A DNA stretch of 64,000 bases. It comes from Bryobacterales bacterium (lineage in GTDB: Bacteria; Acidobacteriota; Terriglobia; Bryobacterales; Bryobacteraceae). Positions 1 through 8,340 of this stretch are shown piece after piece; position 1 is the stretch's first letter, and every line of letters begins with the position of its first letter. The DNA lies in NCBI GenBank assembly GCA_020846745.1, contig JADLDI010000032.1, forward strand, positions 1 through 64,000. Direction: 5' to 3'. The notes beneath the pieces were generated by a model. It was not told the origin of the DNA. It worked only from the letters and a program-made list of their open reading frames with translations, and did no database searches. A program made the translations under genes and the position numbers.

Positions 1-80
1 TGATTGCGGGGAACGGGGCCTCAAACGCCGGCCCCTTTCCCCGCCCCCTTTCCCCGCTCCATTACCGTCCGGACCTACTA

Positions 81-123
81 TAAGCCCGTGGTCCATTTCT
101 TCTCAATCCCGTAAGCGACGGGT
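81..123 (-). repeat. Dispersed intergenic repeat, copy A
   Basis: About 43 bases that align with a second intergenic stretch at 6334-6380. Both share the core TTCTCAATCCCG followed by a purine-rich GAGCG/AAGCG segment and are preceded by TAAG and a GC-rich run. It lies in the 257-base leader before the acyl-CoA ligase. Nothing else was recognised in bases 1-257; open frames there look spurious because they consist of low-complexity translated repeat. Confidence 0.45.
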
Positions 124-257
124 CTCGAGATACCCCGAAGCCGCCGCTCGCATTCCGTTCCGCATCGCCGACCAGCCGAAAAGGATCCGTTCTCGACCCC
201 AGCGTAAGCCACCCGTCTGGTCTTCCCGCTGCCCCGCCGCATGTTACTGTTTTCTTG

Positions 258-2051
258 ATGAACGATCGCACCGTCTACAGCCTCGTGGTTGAGGCTGCGG
301 AGCAGTACGGTGACAAGCCGGCGCTTTACCAACCCGTCAAAGGACAGGGGTGGCGCCCGTATTCGTGGCTCCAGTACCGCCGGATGGTCGAAGAAATGGC
401 CGCCGGGTTAGCCGACCTCGGCGTCCAGGCCGGCGACATTGTCGCGCTCGACGCGGAAACGCGCCTGGAGTTCTACATTGCCGACCTCGGTATTCAATGC
501 TGCGGCGCGATTGCCGCCGCCCTTTATACCAGCTACCCCCCGCCCGAACACATCAAAACGCTGCGCATTTGTTCGCCGCGCGTCGTCTTCGTCGATTCTC
601 CCAAGGTGCTGGCCACCCTTCGTTCGGCAGCCGACCCGCCGCTCGATACCACCTGGATATTGCTGACCGGCGAGGACGGCGACACACTCACGCTCGCCGA
701 ATTGCGCCGCCGTGGGCGCTCCGCGCTCGATGCCGATCCCGATCTGATCCACGCGTTGCAGCGGCGCTACACCGCGAAAGATTACGCCATCGTCTATCTG
801 ACGTCCGGCGCCACCGGCGAGCCGAAAATGGGCCTGGTGACGCATGAGTCGGTGGTGGCTAACGTCGACGTGGGCATCCAGGCGGCGCCTGTTGGTCCCG
901 ACGACGCTTCCATCGCCTTCCTTCCCTCCGCTCACATCACACAGCGCCTGGCCATGCAGATGTTCCCCCTCCGCGCGGGCATGCCCGTCTACTTCTCCGA
1001 CGGACTCAGCCGCCTGCCGCACGAACTCAAATCCGTGAAGCCGACCTTCCTCGTCGCGCCGCCGCGTGTTTGGGAGCGTATGCATGCCAGCATTCGCACC
1101 GAAATCCTCAAGAAGGGCACAATCAGCCGGCGTATCTTCTATATAGCGCTCGGTTTGGGAGCCGAGGCGTGGAAGATCCGGACCCGCGGAGAAACCGTTC
1201 CCGCCTGGATCGAACAGGCCCTGAAGCTCGCCGACAAACTGGTTTTCTCGAAGATTCGTGAACGTCTCGGCGGCCGCCTTCGTTTAGCCATCAGCGGCGC
1301 GGCGCCCCTCGGCAAAGATCTCGCCGACTTCTACGCCGCTATCGGCATGCCCATCCACGAGGGCTACGGCCTCACCGAAGGCGGCATTCTCGCCCTCAAC
1401 CCTTACGGCAAAACCAAGTCCGGCAGCATTGGCCGCCCACTGCCGCGTGTGGAGGTCAAAGTGGCGGAAGACGGCGAACTCATCTTCCGTGGACCAACCT
1501 TATTTAGCGGCTACTATCGCGACCCCGTCGCGACAGCCGCAGTCCTGCAGGATGGCTGGCTGCATACCGGGGACGTCGGCGAAATCGACCGCGAAGGTTA
1601 CGTGTACATCACCGGACGGAAGAAGGAAGTCCTCGTCTCCTCCAACGGTAAGAAGATCTACCCGGCGCTCGTCGAGGGGCTTTTCAAGATGGAACCGCTC
1701 ATCCATCACATCCTGCTCGTGGGTGACAAGCAACCCTACGTCACCGCCCTGTTCACCATCAACACCTCCATGGCCGAAGCACTGAAGGGGATGGACGAAT
1801 GGAAAGGAAAACCACTCGATGAGATTTCTTCCGCGCCCCCGGTTATCACCGAGGTGAAGCGCATCGTCAGCCGGATTAACAAACAACTCGCCCCGTTCGA
1901 ACAAATCCGCAAATATCACATCCTCAATCGCGACTTCACGATCGAAGACGGCGAGATAACTCCCACCATGAAGGTCCGCCGCGCCCGCGTCATCGAAAAC
2001 CACCGCCGCGTCATCGGCGAACTCTACCTGGGCCGCGACACGGGGGAGTAA
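258..2051 (+). CDS. Long-chain acyl-CoA synthetase (AMP-forming ligase)
   Basis: A 597-residue member of the ANL adenylating superfamily that should activate a fatty acid with ATP and pass it to CoA. The P-loop-like motif YLTSGATGEPK is near residue 180, the A5-type motif GYGLTEGG near 368, and the C-terminal hinge region contains GWLHTGDVGEIDREGYVYIT and GRKKEVLVSSNGKKIYP. The length fits FadD15-type long-chain ligases (about 600 residues). I chose ATG 258 over the preceding in-frame TTG at 255. In the P-loop the usual TT is AT and the glycine after PK is displaced by methionine (PKMG), which is a mild departure. It stands alone ahead of a TonB receptor on the same strand. Chain-length preference cannot be read from sequence. 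Confidence 0.9.
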   Translation: MNDRTVYSLVVEAAEQYGDKPALYQPVKGQGWRPYSWLQYRRMVEEMAAGLADLGVQAGDIVALDAETRLEFYIADLGIQCCGAIAAALYTSYPPPEHIKTLRICSPRVVFVDSPKVLATLRSAADPPLDTTWILLTGEDGDTLTLAELRRRGRSALDADPDLIHALQRRYTAKDYAIVYLTSGATGEPKMGLVTHESVVANVDVGIQAAPVGPDDASIAFLPSAHITQRLAMQMFPLRAGMPVYFSDGLSRLPHELKSVKPTFLVAPPRVWERMHASIRTEILKKGTISRRIFYIALGLGAEAWKIRTRGETVPAWIEQALKLADKLVFSKIRERLGGRLRLAISGAAPLGKDLADFYAAIGMPIHEGYGLTEGGILALNPYGKTKSGSIGRPLPRVEVKVAEDGELIFRGPTLFSGYYRDPVATAAVLQDGWLHTGDVGEIDREGYVYITGRKKEVLVSSNGKKIYPALVEGLFKMEPLIHHILLVGDKQPYVTALFTINTSMAEALKGMDEWKGKPLDEISSAPPVITEVKRIVSRINKQLAPFEQIRKYHILNRDFTIEDGEITPTMKVRRARVIENHRRVIGELYLGRDTGE

Positions 2052-2136
2052 CATTTCCATTAGTCGCCGATTAATTGTTACAACCGCAATCGTTCTTTAA
2101 CGGAATTGTTACTTGCGCTTGCGACTCTGGTGTCGC

Positions 2137-5100
2137 ATGCAAACGAAAGCAATATCGAAGCTCCTCGCTGCGGGAGCTATGCTGGCTGCGCTCGCCGGCG
2201 GTCAGGATACCGGGCAGATTGCGGGCACGGTAGCCGATACCACCGGAGCGGTTGTCCCCTCCGCTAATGTCACAATTACGAACATCCGTACCGGCATCAC
2301 CCGCGAGGTCGTCTCCGCCGCGGACGGCACGTTCCAATTCGTCAACCTTTCTCCATCCACCTATCGGCTGCACGCCTCGGCCGAAGGCCTCTCGCCCAAC
2401 GACACCACCGACATCCCGCTCATCGTCGGCCAGCGCCGCCTGATCAATATCGTTATGCAGCCCGCCACCGTGCAGACGGAAGTCACGGTCTCAGGCGGCG
2501 AACTCGTTACGGTCGATGTTTCCTCCGCGCGCGTGGGCGCTAACGTCAACGAACGCGAAGTCGCCAACCTGCCTCTTAACGGCCGCCAGTTGTCGCAGTT
2601 GTATCTGCTTGCGCCCGGTGCACAAACCGCCGGCGGCGGCAGCTTCGATAACATCCGTTTCTCCGGCCGCGCCAACCAGCAGAACGCCGTCCGCTTCGAT
2701 GGCGTCGAAGGTTCCTCGATCGTCGATGCTTCGCCCGGCAACCTCAACGGTGAGTCCTCCACCGGCTTCCGGCTCCAGACCAGCCTCGAAAGTATTCAGG
2801 AATTCCGCGTAGAATCGAGCAATTACCCCGCCGAGTTCGGCACTGGCACTGGCGGCCAGATCACCGTTGTCACCAAAAGCGGCGGCAACGACATTCACGG
2901 TTCGCTCTTCGAGTACCTGCGCAACTCCAATATGGATGCCCGTAACTTCTTCGATGCCGCCAAGTCGCCCCTGCGGCTCAACCAGTTTGGCGGCTCGCTC
3001 GGCGGACCCGTCCGCAAGAACAAGCTCTTCTTCTTCGCCGCTTATGAAGGCCTCCGCCAGCGCGCCTCAGTCAACTTCATCGAGACCGTTCCGTCCGCCG
3101 CCGCCCGTGCGCGCGCCGTACCCTCGATCGCGCCGGTTTTGAATGCCTTTCCGCGCGGAACGGAACCGTCCGCTAATCCCGATCTCGATATCGCGCGCCT
3201 CGCCGCCGCCTATCCGATCGACGAAAACTACGGCTCCCTCCGCCTCGACTATCAAATCAACTCCGCCCATCGCGTCTCCGCCCGCTACCTCCGCGACCAG
3301 GGCTACCTGCAGCAACCCCTCGGCGTTACCGGCAACCAGTTTCAAATCAGCGCCGTTCCCCAGAATGCGATGGTCTCGCTGCAAAGCGTTGTCTCCGCCA
3401 ACAAGCTCAATGAGTTCCGCCTCGGCTTCAATGGCGCCAAAACCCGTGCGTCCGGCTACGCCCCTTCCGTCAACGGCCTCGACATGTCCGCCATCTCCAT
3501 CGACTTCACGGGTAACGTCGCCCTCAGCGGTATCGGCGGCCAGGGTTCTTCCGCCGGCGCTGCCCGGCCAGGCGGTCTGGTCCGCTCCAACTCCACCCAG
3601 AACGGCCGCGGCCAGCCTTACACCAACTACACCATGTCGTTCATCGACACCTTCTCCTGGACCCTCGACAAACATACCCTCAAATTCGGCGGCGAAATCC
3701 GCCCCATCAACATCTATACCGATCGCCTCGGCGGCGCCACCTACACCTTCTCGAACCTGGCCGACCTGCTCGCCAACCGGCCCTCGCAGGTGCAGTTCCT
3801 CGGCGACGTTTCCGCCCCTAGCCCGTTCAACAACGGCGTTACCGGTGTTCGCCAGGCACGGCAGAACTACTACATCGGATATGCGCAGGATGAGTGGCGC
3901 CTGAAGCCCACCCTCACCATGAGCTATGGCCTGCGCTACGAATACTATTCCGTCCTGCACGAAGCCGGCAACCGCAACGTCTTCTTCGACACGGTCAATG
4001 GCGGCATCCTGCCCTCCAACACCCCGTTCTACAAGTCATCCAAGCTCAACTTCGGACCGCGCCTCGCCTTCGCCTGGTCGCCCGCCGCGCTGAAGAACAA
4101 GACGGTCTTCCGCATCGGCGCCGGCTTCTATTACGGGCCCGGCCAAACCGAGGATCAGATCCAGCCCATCGAAAGCGACCGTGTCAGCCGCACCCTGCGC
4201 AACGTCGCCTACCCGATCGTCCCCGCGGAAGTCATCGCAGGGTACGACATCAACGATCCCAACCTCGGCTACCAACCCCGCGCCTACGCCCCCGGCTACA
4301 CGCTGCCCGAACGCATTCTCTCGTACACCGCATCCCTCCAGCAGGAAATGCCCGGCGGCGGTGTCCTGACGGTCGCCTACGTCGGCAGCCAGGGCCGCAA
4401 CCTCTTCCTCCGTTCCTGGACCAACCTCCTTACCGGCGTCGCCACCAACCCCACCACCGGCGTCGCCATTCCGCAGTATCAGTTCGGCAACCGCTTCGCG
4501 CAAATCGATTACAAAACCAGCGGCGGTACCGACCATTACGATTCGCTCCAGAGCACCTTCCAGCGCCGCTTCAAGCAAGGCCTCACGCTCGGCGCACAGT
4601 GGACCTACGCCCACTCCATCGGCAACACCGGCGGCTCCAATGAAGCCCAAACCGCGGTCAACCCTTTCGACTTCAATGCCGACCGCGGCAACAACGCCTT
4701 CGACGTTCGCCACAGCGCCAATGTCAGCGCTCTCTACGACATCCCGCTCGCCCGCGGCAACCGCTTCCTCGGCGGTTGGCAACTCGGCGGTATTTTCAAC
4801 GGCCGCACAGGCTTGCCCATCGATGTGAAGATCACCCGGCCCGACACCGTCTACCGCGACAATCGCACCGGCGCTATCGTTAACAACCCGATTCTCGGCG
4901 CCGATGGTTTGCCCGTAACTACCGCCATCGTCAACTATCCGGGCGGCGGTTCGTTCCGCAACGTGCGCCGTCCCGATGTCGTAACTGGTGTGAATCCGTT
5001 CCTCACCGGCTCTGACAAGCGCCTCTACTTGAACCCCGCGGCCTTCGCCATGCCTGCTCCTGGCGTGATCGGCAACCTCGGCCGAGGCGCGCTGCACGGT

Positions 5101-5394
5101 CCCGGGTTGGCCCAGTTCGACCTCACGCTCCAAAAGCGCTTCCGGGTTTCTGAACGCTTCCGCCTCGAGTTCCGCGGCGAACTCTACAATCTCTTCAACC
5201 GCACCAACTTCGCCAATCCGCCCGCCACGCTCAACAACGCCCTCGGCGTAGGATCGAACCTCATCCAACCGGGCCGCCCCTTCACCGCCGGAGCCGCCGG
5301 TGGCGCATTCGGTGTCCTGAACTCGACCGTGGAACGTACGGTCGGCTTAGGAACCAACCGCCAGGTGCAGTTGTCCTTGCGGCTTAGCTTCTAA
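2137..5394 (+). CDS. Oar-type TonB-dependent receptor with carboxypeptidase-regulatory-like domain
   Basis: A 1085-residue outer-membrane protein. The first ~25 residues form a signal peptide (MQTKAISKLLAAGAMLAALA). Residues ~27-95 read as a carboxypeptidase-regulatory-like beta-sandwich (GTVADTTGAVVPSANVTITN). A plug-like region follows with LNGRQLSQL, FSGRANQQNAVRFDGVEGS and FGTGTGGQITVVTKSGGNDI, and the chain ends in a barrel strand with terminal phenylalanine (QVQLSLRLSF). I used ATG 2137 because the upstream TTG frame adds residues before the signal peptide. Acidobacteria carry many such receptors, usually of unknown substrate. A weak hairpin follows the gene. Confidence 0.88.
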   Translation: MQTKAISKLLAAGAMLAALAGGQDTGQIAGTVADTTGAVVPSANVTITNIRTGITREVVSAADGTFQFVNLSPSTYRLHASAEGLSPNDTTDIPLIVGQRRLINIVMQPATVQTEVTVSGGELVTVDVSSARVGANVNEREVANLPLNGRQLSQLYLLAPGAQTAGGGSFDNIRFSGRANQQNAVRFDGVEGSSIVDASPGNLNGESSTGFRLQTSLESIQEFRVESSNYPAEFGTGTGGQITVVTKSGGNDIHGSLFEYLRNSNMDARNFFDAAKSPLRLNQFGGSLGGPVRKNKLFFFAAYEGLRQRASVNFIETVPSAAARARAVPSIAPVLNAFPRGTEPSANPDLDIARLAAAYPIDENYGSLRLDYQINSAHRVSARYLRDQGYLQQPLGVTGNQFQISAVPQNAMVSLQSVVSANKLNEFRLGFNGAKTRASGYAPSVNGLDMSAISIDFTGNVALSGIGGQGSSAGAARPGGLVRSNSTQNGRGQPYTNYTMSFIDTFSWTLDKHTLKFGGEIRPINIYTDRLGGATYTFSNLADLLANRPSQVQFLGDVSAPSPFNNGVTGVRQARQNYYIGYAQDEWRLKPTLTMSYGLRYEYYSVLHEAGNRNVFFDTVNGGILPSNTPFYKSSKLNFGPRLAFAWSPAALKNKTVFRIGAGFYYGPGQTEDQIQPIESDRVSRTLRNVAYPIVPAEVIAGYDINDPNLGYQPRAYAPGYTLPERILSYTASLQQEMPGGGVLTVAYVGSQGRNLFLRSWTNLLTGVATNPTTGVAIPQYQFGNRFAQIDYKTSGGTDHYDSLQSTFQRRFKQGLTLGAQWTYAHSIGNTGGSNEAQTAVNPFDFNADRGNNAFDVRHSANVSALYDIPLARGNRFLGGWQLGGIFNGRTGLPIDVKITRPDTVYRDNRTGAIVNNPILGADGLPVTTAIVNYPGGGSFRNVRRPDVVTGVNPFLTGSDKRLYLNPAAFAMPAPGVIGNLGRGALHGPGLAQFDLTLQKRFRVSERFRLEFRGELYNLFNRTNFANPPATLNNALGVGSNLIQPGRPFTAGAAGGAFGVLNSTVERTVGLGTNRQVQLSLRLSF

Positions 5395-5424
5395 TAACCA
5401 TAACTCGGAGATTGTTGTTAGCTT

Positions 5425-5454
5425 CGGCCTCAGGAGGTAACTCTTCCGGGGCCG
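5425..5454 (+). terminator. Possible rho-independent terminator after the TonB receptor
   Basis: CGGCCTC pairs with GGGGCCG (one G-T pair), a mismatch follows, then four more pairs close a short loop. The bases after it (TTTCGTT) are only moderately T-rich. It sits 31 bases past the receptor stop. Confidence 0.35.
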
Positions 5455-5489
5455 TTTCGTTGTCTGGTTGAATTTCCTATTCTGCGCTT

Positions 5490-5714
5490 TCACTCCCGCG
5501 CATACCGCCGCACCCCCGCACTCAGCGGAGCCTCCACGATCGCCAACTCCTCCGCATCCTCTCCATACTCGAGTTCGTTCAACTTGCGATGCCGCAGCAG
5601 TACCTCTCCCGCCGGCGATATCAGCACCGCCGAGTTGTACAGCCGCCCATCCTGCCTCTCCACCAACGATTCGAGACATAGCGTCGATTCTCTCACCGTT
5701 TCCAATTCGTGAAC
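5490..5714 (-). pseudogene. Fragment of a carbon-nitrogen hydrolase (nitrilase family)
   Basis: An open stretch of about 75 codons bounded by stops. It contains GRLYNSAVLISPAGEVLLRH followed by RKLNELEYG, which resembles the middle of nitrilase-superfamily enzymes around the catalytic lysine (typical form YNSAVLIGPDG..GRYRK). The N-terminal part with the catalytic glutamate and the C-terminal part with the nucleophilic cysteine are missing; whole enzymes have about 260-320 residues. A TGA at 5715-5717 closes the frame upstream. The fragment begins just beyond the end of the ArsR gene, so it is probably a deletion remnant. Confidence 0.6.
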
Positions 5715-5718
5715 TCAA

Positions 5719-6162
5719 TCAATCTGCGCTCGCCGCGGCGCGTTCCGCCGCCGCTTCAGGCGCCTCTTGCTCCGCCGCTTCCGCCGGCTGCCGGCCGGCT
5801 GTCCACAGGTCTCGTGCCTGCATCAATGCTATTCGTAGATCTGCCGTTGTCGTCGGTTCGCCTTCCACAAAACGTAGTCCGTCGATCAACCAATCCACCA
5901 GCGTTGGTTGGCTCAGGCGGTAGAATATATGCCGCCCATCTCTTCTGATGCGCACTAATCGGTGCGCCCGAAGCAAAGCCAGTTGTTGCGAAACGCGAGC
6001 CTGAGTCAATCCCAGCCGCTCGCGCAAAGTGTTCACGTCGCGTTCTTCCTGCCGCAACTCACCAACCAGCCGGATCCGGTCCGGATGCGACAAGACTCCA
6101 AGAAGCTTCGCGAGTTCCTGTGAAATATAGATGCGCTGAGGCATTTTGCGTGCGAGCTCCAT
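5719..6162 (-). CDS. ArsR-family winged-helix transcriptional regulator
   Basis: About 147 residues. A winged helix-turn-helix is visible: KLLGVLSHPDRIRLVGEL, then NTLRERLGLTQARVSQQLAL and the wing RRDGRHIFYRL. The metal-binding ELCVCDL-type motif of arsenic sensors is absent, so the inducer is unknown. The C-terminal ~30 residues are alanine- and glutamate-rich. ATG 6162 and ATG 6144 are both possible starts; the latter begins MPQRIYISQEL, close to the usual start of the fold. A symmetrical AT-rich element lies upstream. The only downstream neighbour is the nitrilase remnant, so the regulated gene may have been lost. Confidence 0.85.
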   Translation of the reverse strand: MELARKMPQRIYISQELAKLLGVLSHPDRIRLVGELRQEERDVNTLRERLGLTQARVSQQLALLRAHRLVRIRRDGRHIFYRLSQPTLVDWLIDGLRFVEGEPTTTADLRIALMQARDLWTAGRQPAEAAEQEAPEAAAERAAASAD

Positions 6163-6196
6163 CTGCAGAATATAGCGCAATAAGGTCAAATGTTCT

Positions 6197-6216
6197 AATA
6201 ACTTAACTAACTTATT
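6197..6216. promoter_or_regulatory. Candidate ArsR operator
   Basis: An AT-rich 20-base element with the inverted arms AATAA and TTATT separated by ten bases, 35-50 bases upstream of the ArsR start codons. Members of this family commonly repress their own gene through such sites. Assignment is by position and symmetry only. Confidence 0.35.
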
Positions 6217-6333
6217 GCGTTAATGACACTTTATCAGCGTGTGAAAGAAACCCGCTGAATGCGGTTTAGCACCGCGCCCCGAGTCCGGTAAACCACTGCA
6301 AACACCCACTGCTCCGGAAACAGAACCGCAACC

Positions 6334-6380
6334 GTAAGGGCGCGGGCCGCATTTTTTCTCAATCCCGCGAGGGAGCGGTG
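6334..6380 (-). repeat. Dispersed intergenic repeat, copy B
   Basis: Second copy of the element at 81-123, sharing TTCTCAATCCCG and its flanks. It lies in the 316-base gap between the ArsR gene and vapC. The rest of the gap (6381-6505) is GC-rich with a short imperfect inverted repeat (CGCTC...GAGCG near 6408-6420) and no recognisable gene. Confidence 0.45.
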
Positions 6381-6505
6381 TTCCGGATTCTTGCACACGC
6401 TCTCATGGAAGCGGGAGCGTCAGCGACCCGGCCGCCGCACCCCCCAACCAGGGCGAACGTCCCCGTTCGCGCCCCGACCTCCCGGTCGACCCCGATCAAA
6501 CAAGC

Positions 6506-6907
6506 TCACCCCACCATGCTCACTTCTTCCCGTAACGCCGCCTTCCGCAGATCCAAATCGAGCGCCGCCAGCGGCAAACGCTCCCGCGCGGCTAGCTCCA
6601 GATAGGCAGCGTCGTACACCGATAGGCGAAGCGTTCGAGCCAATCTCATCACCTCGTCTTCCCGGGGCGTGCGATCAATGCGAATGCGTAACTTCGATAA
6701 GAATCCGAGAAACTCCGCCGTCTGGCCCTTCGTGATCCGTTTCCGCCGCTCACTAACTACCAAAATGTTCCGGATTTCAAACCACCATAAAGCCGGTACG
6801 ACCGCCTCATCGTGTCTCATTCGCTCCATCGCCGCACGGGCGGCAGGATGATCTTCGTCCGCCAGCGCCCAACACGCTGTCACCGATGCATCCAAAACGA
6901 AGGCCAT
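6506..6907 (-). CDS. PIN-domain ribonuclease toxin (VapC family)
   Basis: A 133-residue PIN-domain protein expected to cleave RNA. The four acidic positions are visible: LDAS near residue 6, WFEIRN near 43, VYDAAYLELA near 98 and ALDLDLRKAA near 115. The start overlaps the stop of the upstream antitoxin by one base (TGATG), typical of translationally coupled toxin-antitoxin pairs. The partner is Phd/YefM-like rather than VapB-like, a common mix. The RNA target is unknown. Confidence 0.88.
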   Translation of the reverse strand: MAFVLDASVTACWALADEDHPAARAAMERMRHDEAVVPALWWFEIRNILVVSERRKRITKGQTAEFLGFLSKLRIRIDRTPREDEVMRLARTLRLSVYDAAYLELAARERLPLAALDLDLRKAALREEVSMVG

Positions 6908-7152
6908 CAGTATCGCCGGCCTTCGTCTCGCGCCGATAAGATCTCCGCATGAGGCACCTTGCCAATCCTTTTCCTCAATGCTCGAATGCCTTCAATGGCT
7001 TGGTCGATTTCCTGCTGTTGATGACCGGTCTCAGGTGCAATCCGGGCGATCCTTCGCCCGCGCCGCGTGATAATCAGCGTCTCTCCCCGCTCCACTGCGT
7101 CCAGTAGTTCCAGTAAATGTGTCTTCGCCTGCGATGCCTGAATTTCACGCAT
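6907..7152 (-). CDS. Phd/YefM-family antitoxin
   Basis: About 81 residues. The N-terminal segment MREIQASQAKTHLLELLDAV with GETLIITRRGRRIARI is the DNA-binding Phd/YefM fold; the C-terminal tail (KRIGKVPHAEILSARDEG) is the usual toxin-wrapping part. I chose ATG 7152; an in-frame ATG at 7188 would add twelve residues. It is translationally coupled to the PIN toxin and should repress the pair's promoter. Bases 7219-7410, between this gene and the next antitoxin, show nothing convincing. Confidence 0.85.
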   Translation of the reverse strand: MREIQASQAKTHLLELLDAVERGETLIITRRGRRIARIAPETGHQQQEIDQAIEGIRALRKRIGKVPHAEILSARDEGRRY

Positions 7153-7410
7153 ACTGACTGGTCGTTTTGACTGGTCTGATTCTACCATTAGCCCTGCTTT
7201 GCCGAGACGCCGCGCCATCTTGTCGCTACGACGCCCCTGGCCCGGTAACCATTCCGGTGCTCGCGGCCAGTCCGCCGCGTTTGCCCGCCCGAATGTGGCA
7301 GCGAGTGCTCCCGCAGACGAACAAGATGACGAACAAGACTAGCGAATGCGGCCCTTTACGGAAAGCGCTATCCTGAGAGCACCGAAAAAGCGCCGGGGAG
7401 GCGAGATGCC

Positions 7411-7701
7411 ATGCTTGATATCACAAAAGACATTCAATCGTTGACCACGTTCCGCCGGAGGCCCGGCGATTTCATAAAGGAACTCAAGAGGACGAAACGT
7501 CCGCTCGTACTAACCGTAAGAGGGCAGGCGGCGGCAGTGGTGCAGGATGCTGAGGCATACCAGCGGCTATTGGACATAGCCGCCCAGGCCGATTCGGACG
7601 AAGGAATCCGCCAGGGCTTGGAGGATGCCGATCGGGGCCAAGTCCGGCCGGCGAGGGAGTTCTTCGCGGAGTTCGAAGCCGCAAATGGCATTCGTCGTTA
7701 A
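7411..7701 (+). CDS. Phd/YefM-family antitoxin (partner of a truncated ParE)
   Basis: A 96-residue antitoxin. KRTKRPLVLTVRGQAAAVVQ followed by DAEAYQRLLD is the Phd/YefM fold, and the C-terminal tail is acidic. GGGGAGG sits ten bases before ATG 7411 as a strong ribosome-binding site. The 3' end overlaps by 17 bases the start of a RelE/ParE-type toxin frame that ends after 31 codons, so the antitoxin seems to have lost its toxin. A degraded copy of its C-terminus occurs at 14034-14105. Confidence 0.82.
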   Translation: MLDITKDIQSLTTFRRRPGDFIKELKRTKRPLVLTVRGQAAAVVQDAEAYQRLLDIAAQADSDEGIRQGLEDADRGQVRPAREFFAEFEAANGIRR

Positions 7702-7780
7702 GCTGACAAATCGTGCCGAACGTGACCTCGCCTTACTCTACCGGCAGATCGACGCGGAGGCGCCAATCTTGTCCGCGTAA
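7685..7780 (+). pseudogene. Truncated RelE/ParE-family toxin
   Basis: A 31-codon frame MAFVVKLTNRAERDLALLYR... that matches the beginning of RelE/ParE toxins (first strand, then the RAERDL helix). The fold needs about 90-100 residues, and everything after the first helix is missing. The stop lies only five bases from the convergent hicB stop, so the remainder was probably removed when the hicAB segment joined here. Confidence 0.65.
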
Positions 7781-7784
7781 GGGC

Positions 7785-8003
7785 TTACGCAACCTGTAAC
7801 TCAACATACGAAACACACGTTGAAGGCTCCGGTATCGGCTCGCCGTCTTCCATCATTCCTTCGAGGTGCAGTTCCACTGCCTCTCGGATGTTCTGCTCGA
7901 TTTCTTCAATCGTCCGTCCTGTTGTAACGCATCCCGGAAGATCGGGAACCCAAGCGGATAGGTTGTTCGGCCCACGTTCAATAACGACCGCGTACTTTTT
8001 CAT
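7785..8003 (-). CDS. hicB: HicB-family antitoxin
   Basis: A 72-residue HicB with the partial RNase-H-like fold: YAVVIERGPNNLSAWVPDLP, GCVTTGRTIEEIEQNIREAV and ELHLEGMMEDGEPIPEPS. It lacks a C-terminal DNA-binding helix domain, as in short HicB proteins. Its ATG overlaps the hicA stop by four bases, so the order hicA-hicB is the usual one. Confidence 0.9.
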   Translation of the reverse strand: MKKYAVVIERGPNNLSAWVPDLPGCVTTGRTIEEIEQNIREAVELHLEGMMEDGEPIPEPSTCVSYVELQVA

Positions 8004-8194
8004 GGCTTCACTCGCAGTCCCGCTTGGATTAGTATACTTTTCAGCGTATCAGGATTGAGATCGTCGCCAGGATGACCCGGAATGGTCACGCGCCCTCGCT
8101 TAACGGGATGCTTGTACTGACGGTGACTGCCGCGCGTCGCAACATGCCGCCATCCATCGGCCTCAACGAGTCGAATCACGTCGCGAACCTTCAT
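8000..8194 (-). CDS. hicA: HicA-family mRNA interferase toxin
   Basis: A 64-residue double-stranded-RNA-binding-like toxin. KVRDVIRLVEADGWRHVATR leads to the GSHRQYKHP motif with the catalytic histidine, then GRVTIPGHPGDDLNPDTLKS. ATG 8194 (MKVRDV) gives the canonical start; the longer frame to 8248 adds non-conserved residues. It appears intact, unlike the ParE frame next door. The target mRNAs are unknown. Confidence 0.88.
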   Translation of the reverse strand: MKVRDVIRLVEADGWRHVATRGSHRQYKHPVKRGRVTIPGHPGDDLNPDTLKSILIQAGLRVKP

Positions 8195-8276
8195 CGCGTG
8201 CTCCAACCACAGTCCGGGCCCACCAAGCGCAAGCACATCGCCCGACAATTCTCACTTTTTCACGTAATAATGCTCG

Positions 8277-8309
8277 GCCGAAGGTCTTTCGATAGGCCAG
8301 CCCCCTTGG
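8277..8309 (-). repeat. Deletion scar: avd fragment fused to a half hairpin
   Basis: Bases 8277-8294 are identical to 14261-14278 inside the Avd-like gene, and 8295-8309 equal 14541-14555, one side of the hairpin after the second TIR-FGE gene. The roughly 260 bases lying between these two parts in the second locus are missing here. This shows the first TIR-FGE copy once had an avd neighbour and an intact hairpin. Confidence 0.6.
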
Positions 8310-8340
8310 AACCCCCGCTAAAGACAAAAACCCAAAGCAC

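Noticed and set aside
62..332. Overlapping minus-strand frames of 69 and 84 codons
   Set aside because: They read through a dispersed repeat and promoter region, are arginine/glycine-rich and have no recognisable fold or ribosome-binding site.
4036..5268. 410-codon minus-strand frame within the TonB receptor
   Set aside because: It is the antisense shadow of a GC-rich gene; composition is dominated by valine, glycine and glutamate with no domain.
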